The position numbers and the translations under genes were made by a program. From positions 62,001-126,000 of the forward strand of contig NZ_JACJQU010000007.1 of NCBI RefSeq assembly GCF_014696825.1: a DNA stretch of 64,000 bases, given 5' to 3'. Shown one piece after another: positions 26,930-35,616 of this stretch (positions within the stretch are counted from its first letter, which is position 1; the number at the start of each line of letters is the position of its first letter). The stretch comes from Anabaena sphaerica FACHB-251. Lineage in GTDB: Bacteria; Cyanobacteriota; Cyanobacteriia; Cyanobacteriales; Nostocaceae. The notes beneath the pieces were generated by a model. The model saw only the letters and a list, made by a program, of their open reading frames with translations. It was not told the DNA's origin and did not search any database.

Positions 26930-27087
26930 GGCAGGGGAGGCAGGGGAGGCAAGAGAGCAGGGGAGGCAGGGGAGGCAGGGGAGGCGGAGAAGTTATTTGT
27001 ATTTTTCCCAGTCCCCAGTCCTCAGTCCCCAGTCCCCAGTCCCCAGTCCTCAGTCCCCAGTCCCCAGTCCCCAGTCCCCAGTCCCCA
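26930..27087. repeat. Nonamer (GGGGAGGCA) and heptamer (CCCCAGT) repeat tract
   Basis: Six or seven units of a 9-bp GGGGAGGCA motif (26930-26990) are followed by about eleven units of CCCCAGT, with some CCTCAGT variants (27007-27087). The right half is translated as the C-terminus of the MBL-fold gene on the minus strand. Confidence 0.9.
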
Positions 27088-27820
27088 ATCGCTCATAAGC
27101 TTGGTCGATGATGCGTTTACCTCGGAGGAAACCTGTATTAGCGCCGGGGCAAATGTATTGTAGAGTTTCTGGTGTAAAGCGATCGCGCAATGCCTGAACA
27201 CTTTTCAGTTGTCTAGGCCAGTGAAAGGTTTTTGGTGTGCGTAATGGCACTGCTTCACCTTGCAGGTTGGGGAGTAAATGCCGTCCCGAAAATAATACTC
27301 CCCCAAATTCACGATAGTATAGACATGAGGAACCAGGAGAATGGCCAGGTGTCCAGATAACTTGTGTGGTATCATCAAGAGTCAATTCCTGACCGAAGGT
27401 AGTGACAGTTAAACCAGGTAACAAATAAGCTTCTTGCTCTTGAATGATAATCTCACAATCAAGGGCTTGTTGAATTTCTGCGGCTTTGCCAATAGCACCG
27501 CGATGAGTAATAAAAAACCAACGCACACCTTCTTGCTTAAGGTGAGTCCGTTGCAGGCATTCCCAAAAATCCTGATTTATTTGCTCTAGGGCTGGGCAAT
27601 CGATGAGAATATTACCTTCATTTCTTACAATAAGATAAGAAGTCCCTCCTAATGTGTCTCGATTTGGTGGAAAGGCAATAACTTTGTTGATGCCCAAGTC
27701 GGTAGATGCTAATCCTGTTTCCGTCGAGGTGGAAAGGATTTCTCCTACTGGTATTTCTCCAGAAAGTATAGTTTGTGGCGGTTTAGTTGTATGACTTGGT
27801 TGTTGAGATAGGGGAAACAT
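27050..27820 (-). CDS. MBL-fold metallo-hydrolase
   Basis: A 256-residue metallo-beta-lactamase-fold protein. Motifs: IDCPALEQ, a weak first motif FITHRGAIGKA in place of HxHxDH, WTPGHSPGSSCLY and FSGRHLLP. Because the canonical HxHxDH is replaced by THRGAIG, metal binding may be reduced and the enzyme may be non-hydrolytic. The C-terminal residues LGTGDWGLGTGD are translated from the CCCCAGT repeat tract and the stop codon lies in the repeat. The natural end was probably near AYERL. The substrate is unknown. Confidence 0.8.
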   Translation of the reverse strand: MFPLSQQPSHTTKPPQTILSGEIPVGEILSTSTETGLASTDLGINKVIAFPPNRDTLGGTSYLIVRNEGNILIDCPALEQINQDFWECLQRTHLKQEGVRWFFITHRGAIGKAAEIQQALDCEIIIQEQEAYLLPGLTVTTFGQELTLDDTTQVIWTPGHSPGSSCLYYREFGGVLFSGRHLLPNLQGEAVPLRTPKTFHWPRQLKSVQALRDRFTPETLQYICPGANTGFLRGKRIIDQAYERLGTGDWGLGTGD

Positions 27821-27982
27821 AGATTAATTGACAGATAAATAACCGAATAAATAAGTGACTAAATAGAGTTTTGGCGTAAGTTCTATATTTAATAATTTAC
27901 TGATTTCTCAAACATTCTGACTCTTTAAACTCCTTAAACTCCTGATAGCGAAGCGTGGCGTAAGCCATAATCCTGAAATAAT

Positions 27983-29461
27983 ATGGCATTTTGGTTTTTA
28001 CTCGTACTGGGACTAGCTACTTATCTGATAGTGCAGCGCAGTGTTGCTCATATCACCCGCACTCCAGTGTGGTTGTTGTGGCTTGTATTAATGACACCAG
28101 CATTTATCCTGTCTGGTTGGACGTTGGTCTATGGTGCAAAACAAGCACCCCCACCTGGGTTGATTATTTGGCCTTTGGTGATCAGTCTGCTGTTATACTG
28201 GATATTATTTCTGTCCGGGCATCGAGTCCCAGAAAATAGCCAGACTCAGCCCCAAGGGACAGGATCACAATCGGCTAATAATCCTACCGCAGAACCATTA
28301 CCAGTGCGTCCTATTGAGCCAGCAGAAGAAACTAATCTGCGAAATTGTTTTCCTTGGTCGGTATACTACATTCAAAACATTGAGTATAGACCCCAAGCGG
28401 TGGTTTGTCGTGGTCAGTTGCGAACCACAGCTAATCAAGCTTACCAGCAGATTAAAGCCAATATTGAAGGGCAATTTGGCGATCGCTTCCTGTTGATATT
28501 TCAAGAAGGAATGGATGGTAAACCCTTCTTTGTCCTTGTTCCCAATACTCAAGCTGCTAAACAAAATACAAAACGCAGTCTAGAAAATGTAACACAAGCA
28601 GCAACAGCACTTACATTATTGTTACTGACTTTAGTCACTACCACCTTAATAGGTTCGCAAATTGCTGGAATTGAATTAGCGAAACTCAAATCTGACTTCA
28701 CTCTCATCTTCAATGGTTTGCCCTACGCTTTAGGGTTAATCACGATCTTGGGTATCCATGAACTTGGTCACTATTTTACAGCGCGGTTCCATAAAATTCG
28801 CTCTACCCTACCTTATTTCATTCCTGTACCTTTTTTCTTGGGGACTTTTGGTGCATTTATTCAAATGCGAAGTCCAGTTCCCAACCGCAAAGCTTTATTT
28901 GATGTCAGTATAGCTGGACCACTTGCCGGTTTTATCGCTACTTTACCCTTACTTATTTGGGGTTTAGCTCATTCAGAAGTAGTACCCATGAGCGACAAAA
29001 CAGGAATTTTAAACCCCAACGCTCTAAATCCTAAATATTCAATTTTATTAGCTTTACTCTCGAAATTAGCCCTGGGTAGTGAATTAACAGCAAAATCTGC
29101 TCTAGATTTGCATCCTGTGGCAGTAGCTGGGTTTTTGGGTCTAATTGTAACAGCATTGAATTTAATGCCCGTAGGACAATTAGATGGGGGTCATATTGTC
29201 CATGCTATGTTTGGACAACGCACCGCAGTTGTGATTGGTCAAATTGCTCGGTTGTTGTTACTCATACTTTCTTTTGTTCGTCAGGAATTTTTATTGTGGG
29301 CAATTCTATTATTATTTATTCCCTTAATTGATGAACCTGCACTCAACGATGTTACAGAACTAGACAACAAACGTGATGTTTTAGGTTTACTAGCAATAGC
29401 TTTGTTATTGTTAATTGTACTGCCACTTCCTGAAGTCTTGGCTCGTGTATTGCAAATTTAA
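27983..29461 (+). CDS. Site-2 protease family membrane metalloprotease
   Basis: A 492-residue integral membrane protein with about eight hydrophobic segments. The zinc site is HELGHYF (His259, Glu260, His263), and the third ligand is Asp401 in LMPVGQLDGGHI. A soluble region of about 130 residues lies between the first two helices and the core. This layout matches the cyanobacterial and plastid EGY1-like S2P proteins, which cleave membrane-anchored regulators or help thylakoid biogenesis. The target is unknown. Confidence 0.9.
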   Translation: MAFWFLLVLGLATYLIVQRSVAHITRTPVWLLWLVLMTPAFILSGWTLVYGAKQAPPPGLIIWPLVISLLLYWILFLSGHRVPENSQTQPQGTGSQSANNPTAEPLPVRPIEPAEETNLRNCFPWSVYYIQNIEYRPQAVVCRGQLRTTANQAYQQIKANIEGQFGDRFLLIFQEGMDGKPFFVLVPNTQAAKQNTKRSLENVTQAATALTLLLLTLVTTTLIGSQIAGIELAKLKSDFTLIFNGLPYALGLITILGIHELGHYFTARFHKIRSTLPYFIPVPFFLGTFGAFIQMRSPVPNRKALFDVSIAGPLAGFIATLPLLIWGLAHSEVVPMSDKTGILNPNALNPKYSILLALLSKLALGSELTAKSALDLHPVAVAGFLGLIVTALNLMPVGQLDGGHIVHAMFGQRTAVVIGQIARLLLLILSFVRQEFLLWAILLLFIPLIDEPALNDVTELDNKRDVLGLLAIALLLLIVLPLPEVLARVLQI

Positions 29462-29554
29462 AAGGTAACAGGAGGCAGGAGGCAGGAGAAATGAAAATTG
29501 TAACATTTGCCTCTTCTTGTTCCCTAATGCAAATTCTAGGAGGATAAAGGCTCA

Positions 29555-30073
29555 ATGACACAGGAATTAATAGACCTCAGAGATTGTATTTTAAAACAGC
29601 GTTATAGCGAGGCTTTAGCTATTGTCGATGAATTAGAAGGGATGAGTAAAAAGGCGATATTACGACAGATTAAGTCTTTTTTAAAGGTGTTACTAATCCA
29701 TTTAATTAAGAATCAAATTGAGAAGCGGTTAACAAATTCTTGGGCAGCATCCCTAAGAAATGCTATTTTAGAAATTCAAGATGTGAATTTAAAAGAAAAT
29801 AAGAAATCATACTACATTAATCAAGATGAATGGAATAATTATATTGAAAATGAAATTGATGTAGCTATTCGTGATGCAAGTGTGGAAGTTTTAAATGGTG
29901 TTTATAGTCCATTTCAACTTGCGGAAATGGTAGATAAGGAAGAGATAATTAATCAAACTCAGGTTTTATTAGAGTTGAGTTATAATTCCTCAGTTAAGGA
30001 ATTAGCAGCAGTAATTGATAATTATTTAGTTCAGTTACCTGGTGGTGAAGATTGGAAGTTAGGAAGAAGATGA
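29555..30073 (+). CDS. DUF29 family protein (divergent)
   Basis: A 172-residue, helical cytosolic protein resembling DUF29 (FLKVLLIHLIKNQIEKRLTN, SWAASLRNAI). DUF29 proteins are abundant in cyanobacteria and of unknown function. Compared with the canonical copy at 49104 it lacks the usual ERDFYAWL-like start, so the assignment is less sure. RBS AGGAGG at about 29539. Downstream lies a GGGTTTAGC hairpin. Confidence 0.65.
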   Translation: MTQELIDLRDCILKQRYSEALAIVDELEGMSKKAILRQIKSFLKVLLIHLIKNQIEKRLTNSWAASLRNAILEIQDVNLKENKKSYYINQDEWNNYIENEIDVAIRDASVEVLNGVYSPFQLAEMVDKEEIINQTQVLLELSYNSSVKELAAVIDNYLVQLPGGEDWKLGRR

Positions 30074-30122
30074 TCAAGAAATTATACTTCCTCATTAATT
30101 TCACCGTTGGTAGCTAAGGTAA

Positions 30123-30143
30123 GGGTTTAGCAATGCTAAACCC
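30123..30143. terminator. Hairpin GGGTTTAGC/GCTAAACCC
   Basis: Nine-base perfect arms around AAT, between the convergent DUF29 and cpcS-like genes; a plausible bidirectional terminator. The same hairpin recurs at 43200-43220. Confidence 0.75.
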
Positions 30144-30166
30144 CCAATTTCCCAATCAAAAAGGTG

Positions 30167-30742
30167 TTAACCTGCGGGTGCATTAACTTTATTAGCTGCT
30201 TCCATAGCTTTTGTAGATGCAGCAGTGCTACCCATACGAATCTCAGAAGTGAAAGAAGCCATACTAAAGCCACCAAACCGCTTGAGTACACTTACCCGCA
30301 TCCGCAGATTAGGACTAGCAAACCATAGCCTTTCTTCAGACCACATGGTTTCATACTCAGTAATCAGAGTTAAAGCGCCATCTTCACCAATTTTGTATGT
30401 TCCTGCTACGGGTGCTTTTTCTGCATAACCCATTTCTCGCAGTAACTTACCTTCACCTGCTTTATCTGCATCGGGTACTGTCACCAAAACAGTAGAACCT
30501 TCGTGTTTTTCTTCGTCCCATTCCATAGTCCCCTTCCAGGTAACTCTCGCACCACAGGAAGCTGCACTAGGATGAACTTCATACTGTTCACACAGCTTGA
30601 TCACTTCTGGATGATCTGCGGCCAGCGACTCAATCACGATGTCTGATTTACCATCTTCCGATTGCTTAAAAGCCAAATGATGACTTGTCCGGTGAGAAAA
30701 CCATTTCCCGGCACTTAACTCAAAAAATTCTTCAATATTCAT
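30167..30742 (-). CDS. cpcS: Phycobiliprotein chromophore lyase, CpcS/CpeS family
   Basis: The 191-residue protein has the CpcS/CpeS lipocalin-like pattern: N-terminal [20 protein letters not shown], then [33 protein letters not shown] and SFTSEIRMG. Family members attach phycocyanobilin to Cys84-type positions of allophycocyanin and phycocyanin beta subunits during phycobilisome assembly, in the cytosol. It lies 72 bp downstream of the NblB-like HEAT protein on the same strand, a phycobilisome-related pair and probable operon. The exact lyase class (CpcS-I/III or CpeS) cannot be fixed from motifs. Confidence 0.85.
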   Translation of the reverse strand: MNIEEFFELSAGKWFSHRTSHHLAFKQSEDGKSDIVIESLAADHPEVIKLCEQYEVHPSAASCGARVTWKGTMEWDEEKHEGSTVLVTVPDADKAGEGKLLREMGYAEKAPVAGTYKIGEDGALTLITEYETMWSEERLWFASPNLRMRVSVLKRFGGFSMASFTSEIRMGSTAASTKAMEAANKVNAPAG

Positions 30743-30814
30743 GAATCAAACTATCCTGGATCAAAATACAAAAAATCCCACTTTTATTATTAAAAGGTAA
30801 CAGGAAGCGTTCAC

Positions 30815-31495
30815 CTAAACTTGATTTTCTATTTCTTCGAGTCTCTTGAGGGAAATGGTCGCAGCTTCAGCAACGTGAAGATGACTGTCTTTTTCTAAGT
30901 ATTTCAAAGCTGAGACGCTCTTGGGAGTAGGGAGATTACCCAAAGCTTCTGCTAGACGCTGACGCACTAACCAATCCTCAGCTTGAGCAAAGCGCAGGAT
31001 ATGATCTACAGACTCAATGGATTTAATTTCTCCCAAAGCCGAAATAGCAGCTTGTTGGATCACTACTTCTTTGCTATCCAGTGCTTGAATCAGAATATCA
31101 CGGGCGCGGGAGTCTTTAATATTACCTAAAGAAACAGCCGCACTAAATCTAACTAACCAATCAGTATCTTCATAAAATGCCCGTGATAGTGCTTCAACTG
31201 CTCTATTGTCACCCAAATATCCTAAAGCACCGGCAGCATCAGCGCGGATACCATAATCTGGATCAGTTTCCAAAATTCGCACCAGGAGCGGATAACATTC
31301 TGGGGTTTGCTTGATACCTAGAGCAAATACTGCCATGGAGCGCAGTTGCAGAGATTCGTCATCTAAGACCTTTTTAATCAAAGGTACAGCATCTTCTGGG
31401 GATATATGACGCAGGTTGGCAAGGGCCACCATGCGATCGCGCAAATTTGGACTTTCTAACTGAGTAGAAATTATTTCTAAGCTAGGAGCAGTCAT
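30815..31495 (-). CDS. nblB: HEAT-repeat protein, NblB-like
   Basis: A 226-residue protein made of about six HEAT-like helical pairs (VPLIKKVLDDESLQLRSMAV, LGYLGDNRAVEALSRAF, DTDWLVRFSAAVSLGNIKD, QAAISALGEIKSIESV). Length and pattern agree with NblB, a phycobilisome degradation/chromophore-detachment factor related to the alpha-subunit lyase CpcE. Its pairing with the cpcS-type lyase supports a role in phycobilin handling. A general HEAT-repeat scaffold is the alternative. Confidence 0.7.
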   Translation of the reverse strand: MTAPSLEIISTQLESPNLRDRMVALANLRHISPEDAVPLIKKVLDDESLQLRSMAVFALGIKQTPECYPLLVRILETDPDYGIRADAAGALGYLGDNRAVEALSRAFYEDTDWLVRFSAAVSLGNIKDSRARDILIQALDSKEVVIQQAAISALGEIKSIESVDHILRFAQAEDWLVRQRLAEALGNLPTPKSVSALKYLEKDSHLHVAEAATISLKRLEEIENQV

Positions 31496-31697
31496 TGAGT
31501 TTACAGCACTTTCTTTACTTATCTTTACTTTAACTTAATTAACTATCTCTACCCCAAGTCTCATTTTTATCTCCACAAATAGCAGTCAAACGTAATATCG
31601 AAACTGTATCTCAGGTGTGAAGAGAAGACTGAAGGCTAAACGTAGGGTTAAAAGGTACGACTTTTGAGTACAGGGTCAAACCTTCAGGAGAATAACA

Positions 31698-32249
31698 ATG
31701 GTTCAACTCAGTGAACGTCCTGGCGTTAAAAGAATCACCAGCTTGCAAGATAAATTCATCTACGAAGTTGGTGCAATGTACGATGCTGAAAATCGCTTTT
31801 TAGAAGCACAGCAAGTAATGTGGCAATCCTGTCAAAACGACCAATTGAAGTCTTTAATTGAGACACACATTCGCGAAACCGAGCAGCAAATTAGAAACCT
31901 AGAGCAGGTTTTCAGTACCTTGGGACAACAACCACAACGAGTTACTTGTGATGCTGCTGCTGGTGTAATCAGTGACGGTCAAAAACTCATGCTACTAGCT
32001 GCTGATAATCACACAATTTTGGACTTGGGTCTAGCAGGAGGACAGTCAAAAGTTGAGCATTTCGAGATTGCCTGCTATCGTGGCTTGATCAAAGGTGCTG
32101 AACAAATGGGACAAAAAGAAGTAGTTCAGTTGCTACAGCAAAACTTGCAGCAGGAAGAACAGACGGCTCAAAGGATTGAACAGATAATACCGCAGTTACT
32201 TCAAAAAGCACAGACTGGTAACGGCAGAACAACTAAAACATCTCGCTAA
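31698..32249 (+). CDS. DUF892/YciF-like ferritin-fold protein
   Basis: A 183-residue four-helix protein of the DUF892 (YciE/YciF) family: ITSLQDKFIYEVGAMYDAEN, then HIRETEQQIRNLEQVFSTLG, KVEHFEIACYRGLI and a polar C-terminus with QEEQTAQRIEQIIPQL. The carboxylates and His in these helices are the positions expected for a di-iron site. Members are stress-induced in bacteria. RBS CAGGAG lies nine bases upstream. It is divergent from the HEAT/cpcS operon; an AACG-CTCTAC palindrome follows. Confidence 0.85.
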   Translation: MVQLSERPGVKRITSLQDKFIYEVGAMYDAENRFLEAQQVMWQSCQNDQLKSLIETHIRETEQQIRNLEQVFSTLGQQPQRVTCDAAAGVISDGQKLMLLAADNHTILDLGLAGGQSKVEHFEIACYRGLIKGAEQMGQKEVVQLLQQNLQQEEQTAQRIEQIIPQLLQKAQTGNGRTTKTSR

Positions 32250-32288
32250 TTTACAGCGGGTTGCATTGAAATAAAAGTAATAAAATAA

Positions 32289-32316
32289 GTAGAGACGTTT
32301 TAGATAACGTCTCTAC
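32289..32316. terminator. GTAGAGACGTT palindrome downstream of DUF892 gene
   Basis: Eleven-base arms (GTAGAGACGTT / AACGTCTCTAC) with a six-base loop, 39 bp after the stop. A member of the dispersed palindrome family at 14342; it probably also acts as terminator. Confidence 0.75.
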
Positions 32317-32375
32317 AATTCTAGGAGAGAGGTTTTCCATATAACTTTGAAATAGCCCTGGATTTGAGAGTAAGG

Positions 32376-33077
32376 TTAAAACAAAATCAATTCAGGACGA
32401 TTTAGTTGTTCAATCAGCCAATTTTTAACTAACTGATAAATTTCATCTTTGACTTCATCTAGACCATGATTTGCATTTGGGTAGATAATTAATTGTTTAG
32501 GTTCTAGGGCAAGTTGATAAACGCGTTGGGAACAATAGGATGGTAGGACTTGATCAGCCACACCATGCACGAGCAAAATTGAGCATTGTGTGGCTAATTC
32601 AGCAACGGGTTCCGTGCCGTATGCTTGGGTAGCAAGGGTAACGACAGTGCGAACATCTGGTGATTGAGAAGCGGCTTGAATTACTACTGCACCGCCGAAG
32701 GAATGACCAACCAGAGCCAAATATTTAATACCTTCATCTTGTAAATAAGTCAGTCCTGCAAGAACATCGAGGATAGACTCTTCCAATTCCGTAGAGTAAC
32801 GGTAACGCACTCTCAAAGAAGCGATCGCCTGAGATCTTAATTCTTCACATAAGCGGGGATAAAGTCCCTGTGCTGGTGTATCCCAGTCACCGCCAACACC
32901 CCCCACCCAAATCACCGCTTTTTCAGCACTATTCACCGGATAGTAACGACAATGAATTGAACCCCGACTGGTAATTAGTTTGACTGGAAAATATTCTCCC
33001 TGCTGTGGTGCAACTTTAACATCCTGCACCATCATCTCAAATGATTCATCATAGATAGGCTGCACAAGAACCTCCAC
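32376..33077 (-). CDS. Alpha/beta hydrolase
   Basis: A 233-residue serine hydrolase of the dienelactone-hydrolase-like group. The nucleophile elbow is LVGHSFGGAVV; the acid is probably Asp in LVHGVADQVLP and the His in NANHGLDEV. There is no signal peptide. Substrate unknown. Single gene. Confidence 0.85.
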   Translation of the reverse strand: MEVLVQPIYDESFEMMVQDVKVAPQQGEYFPVKLITSRGSIHCRYYPVNSAEKAVIWVGGVGGDWDTPAQGLYPRLCEELRSQAIASLRVRYRYSTELEESILDVLAGLTYLQDEGIKYLALVGHSFGGAVVIQAASQSPDVRTVVTLATQAYGTEPVAELATQCSILLVHGVADQVLPSYCSQRVYQLALEPKQLIIYPNANHGLDEVKDEIYQLVKNWLIEQLNRPELILF

Positions 33078-33257
33078 AATCTTAATGGAATTCTCGGCTG
33101 TTGCTTCTGTTCAACACCCCAAGCTTTCCTTCATTTTCTCACCAGTAGTAAAGATTAACCTCTATCGACAGGTTAATAATGGATCTGGATAAAAATCTGA
33201 TTCTTGAGTAGAGGTAATTCATGAATTACCTCTACTTTATGTTTTTCGTAAGTCCTG

Positions 33258-34007
33258 TTACAGACTAGGTGGCAAAATCAAATTATCAATTTGATGAATC
33301 ACACCGTTGCTTGCTGGAATATCTGCTTTAGTTACCTGAGCATCATTCACAAGTACGCCCTTAGAAGGATTGACTTGAACATTAATTGTGTCTCCTTGTA
33401 GGCTAGTGACTTTACCAGATTTTAAATCGCTGGAAAGGACTTTACCTGGTACGACATGATACGTTAAAATTTTCACCAGGATTTCTTTGTTCTCTGGCTT
33501 TAACAAATCTCGTACTGCGTCTTGTGGTAATTTGGCAAAAGCTTCATCTGTGGGAGCAAAAATCGTGAATGGTCCAGATCCTTGCAAAACTTCTGTTAGT
33601 CCAGCAGCTTGCAAAGCTCTGATTAGGGTTTTAAAAGAACCTGCTGATTCAGCTACTTCGATAACGTTTTTGGTTTCTGTTGTACTGGTAGGTGTTTGGG
33701 TTGTCGGAGGTGTAGTAGTTTCAGGTTTTTCAGTTCCTGGAGTGCTAGGAACTTCTGTTTCCGGTTTTACGGGTTGAGTTGTTCTAGGTGCTTTACGATT
33801 TCTATAGCGAGGCTCATTGAAAATACTTGGTCTGGGATTGAGTACTCCACCGCCGCTAGACTGCGCTATCTGTGTTTTACTTTTAATATTGGCATCATGA
33901 TTTTGGACTACTTCTGCTCCAGATGGTAAAGTAATCAGGATACTAACTCCGGTTACTCCTAGTATCCCAGCGATGTTGGTCAATAATTTGCCGTAATTAG
34001 CCTTCAT
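33258..34007 (-). CDS. Secreted fasciclin-domain protein
   Basis: A 249-residue exported protein: signal peptide (AGILGVTGVSILITLPSGA), a Pro/Thr-rich linker of about 60 residues (ETTTPPTTQTPTSTTETKN) and one FAS1 domain (IRALQAAGLTEVLQGSGPFT, FAPTDEAFAKLP, YHVVPGKVLSSDL, NGVIHQIDNLILPP). FAS1 proteins mediate adhesion or matrix binding at the cell surface. The linker would keep the domain away from the membrane or wall. Confidence 0.92.
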   Translation of the reverse strand: MKANYGKLLTNIAGILGVTGVSILITLPSGAEVVQNHDANIKSKTQIAQSSGGGVLNPRPSIFNEPRYRNRKAPRTTQPVKPETEVPSTPGTEKPETTTPPTTQTPTSTTETKNVIEVAESAGSFKTLIRALQAAGLTEVLQGSGPFTIFAPTDEAFAKLPQDAVRDLLKPENKEILVKILTYHVVPGKVLSSDLKSGKVTSLQGDTINVQVNPSKGVLVNDAQVTKADIPASNGVIHQIDNLILPPSL

Positions 34008-34722
34008 AAATTTTATTTGTTTTCATTTTTGATGAGCTACATAAAAACTTATAACATTTCGCTCAACTAAAATCTAACCACGAGAGGTATTCTAGTTTTT
34101 GCCAAACATTAGACAACGCTGTTAATATAAGATTTGATAATTTGCTGATCTTGGTTTCCATCAGCAGGATTTAGCTACAAGCTAATGCGGCTTGGCCAAT
34201 TCTTGTATGCGAGTTTGTTTGTTGTTTATATGCCCGGATGGCAAAATCCTCTATTTATGTCTCGACGAATACAAATTTTATAGTTAAAAAAAATTGACGT
34301 GACTATCTCATTTTCAAAAATACTTACAATCAGATATTTTTATATAGATAAAATTTAAGTTTTTCTCAATTAACAGCGACAAGCTAGAAGTAATAAACGA
34401 TTGAGCAAAAAAGTATTTTAGAGGGATTTAAAAAATCATAACTAAATTAAATGATTAATAGCTGAGAAAAAATCATAAATTCAGATTTCCCCAGCAGAAG
34501 TTTGAGTCGATTTATATAGATAAAGTAGTGAGTTCGATAGATTGATAATTTCAGCTACCTGGTGTTTAGATAAATATTAATTGTGACATAGTTTTAGCAA
34601 ATATTCAAATCATGGTTGAAATTAAATCAACAAGAAAATGATTCAGATTCGGAAAAATTACTTAAACTAAAGATAGAATTGTAAAATAGATAAATAAGTT
34701 AGTTAGTTAGCAGGAATAGAAT
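34008..34722. other. 715-bp spacer, no gene seen
   Basis: Very A+T-rich DNA between divergent fasciclin and GST genes. There is a GTTAGTTAGTTAG run at about 34698-34710 shortly before the GST start. I see no ORF with coding character, no tRNA or known RNA fold, and no repeat family. It is the longest clean spacer in the window and is probably regulatory, or could hold a small RNA that cannot be seen by eye. Confidence 0.4.
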
Positions 34723-35517
34723 ATGCTGGAATTATATCAGTGGGAACTTTCTCAATATTCAGAAAAAGTGCGTCTATGCCTTGATTATAAAGGGTTAGAG
34801 TATCGCAAAATTGAGGTAACTCCAGGGATTGGACAAGTAGAATTGTTTCGTTTGACAGGTCAGAAACAAGTTCCAGTATTAAAGGATGGTCATAGATATA
34901 TTGTAGACTCGACGGAAATTGCTAAGTATTTAGACTCAGAATATCCAGATCGTCCACTGATACCAACAGATAAGAAAAAACGCGCTGCGGCTTTATTGAT
35001 GGAAGATTGGGCGGATGAGTCTATCGGTGTGAAGGGAAGAAAAGCTTTGTTTGCTGCGATTAGTCAAGATCAAAATTTCCGCAAATCTTTATTACCTGTC
35101 TCGACACCAGATATTTTAAAAAGTATGGTTGAAGGTGTCCCGGCTGATTTTCTCAATGTGTTGGGTTTGGGAGTTGGTTTTAGTCCCGATGTGATTACTT
35201 CTGCGATCGCTAGTTTAAGACAAGATTTAGAAATCCTCACAGAACTATTATCAGATAGTCCTTATCTGTTGGGAGATGAACCCACCATAGCTGATTTAGC
35301 CGTTGCCGGATTATCGATATTATTGAAGTTTCCACAAGGTCCTTACCTGGATTTACCAGAGTCCCTCAGAGGTAAAGGATTACCCATCTTAGCGAATAAT
35401 CCTGATTATGAACGCTTTTTTACCTGGCGCGATCGCCTTTATGACCAATTTAGAAAACCCTTATCAGGTAAACCTCCATCTGCTGGAAGCGCACCAACTT
35501 CGATTCAAATTGATTAA
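34723..35517 (+). CDS. Glutathione S-transferase family protein
   Basis: A 264-residue protein with an N-terminal thioredoxin-like GST domain (LELYQWELSQYSEKVRLCLDYKGLEYR, read in two parts; KQVPVLKDGH; DSTEIAKYLD, the glutathione gamma-glutamyl contact) and a C-terminal helical domain with PYLLGDEPTIADLAVAGL. Cytosolic detoxification or isomerase function; substrate unknown. It is followed by heptamer repeats and then the HerA-like gene. Confidence 0.88.
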   Translation: MLELYQWELSQYSEKVRLCLDYKGLEYRKIEVTPGIGQVELFRLTGQKQVPVLKDGHRYIVDSTEIAKYLDSEYPDRPLIPTDKKKRAAALLMEDWADESIGVKGRKALFAAISQDQNFRKSLLPVSTPDILKSMVEGVPADFLNVLGLGVGFSPDVITSAIASLRQDLEILTELLSDSPYLLGDEPTIADLAVAGLSILLKFPQGPYLDLPESLRGKGLPILANNPDYERFFTWRDRLYDQFRKPLSGKPPSAGSAPTSIQID

Positions 35518-35522
35518 TTTTA

Positions 35523-35607
35523 GGTGACAGGTGACAGGTGACAGTAAGAAGTTCCCTGTTCCCTGTTCCCTGTTCCCTGTTCCCTGTTCCCTGTTCCCTG
35601 TTCTCTG
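35523..35607. repeat. Heptameric repeats GGTGACA x3 and TTCCCTG x8
   Basis: 35523-35544 holds three GGTGACA units; 35552-35607 holds seven exact TTCCCTG units and one TTCTCTG. Translation of the opposite strand gives the REQGTGN repeat ORFs, which I do not accept as genes. Confidence 0.95.
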
Positions 35608-35616
35608 ACAAATAAA

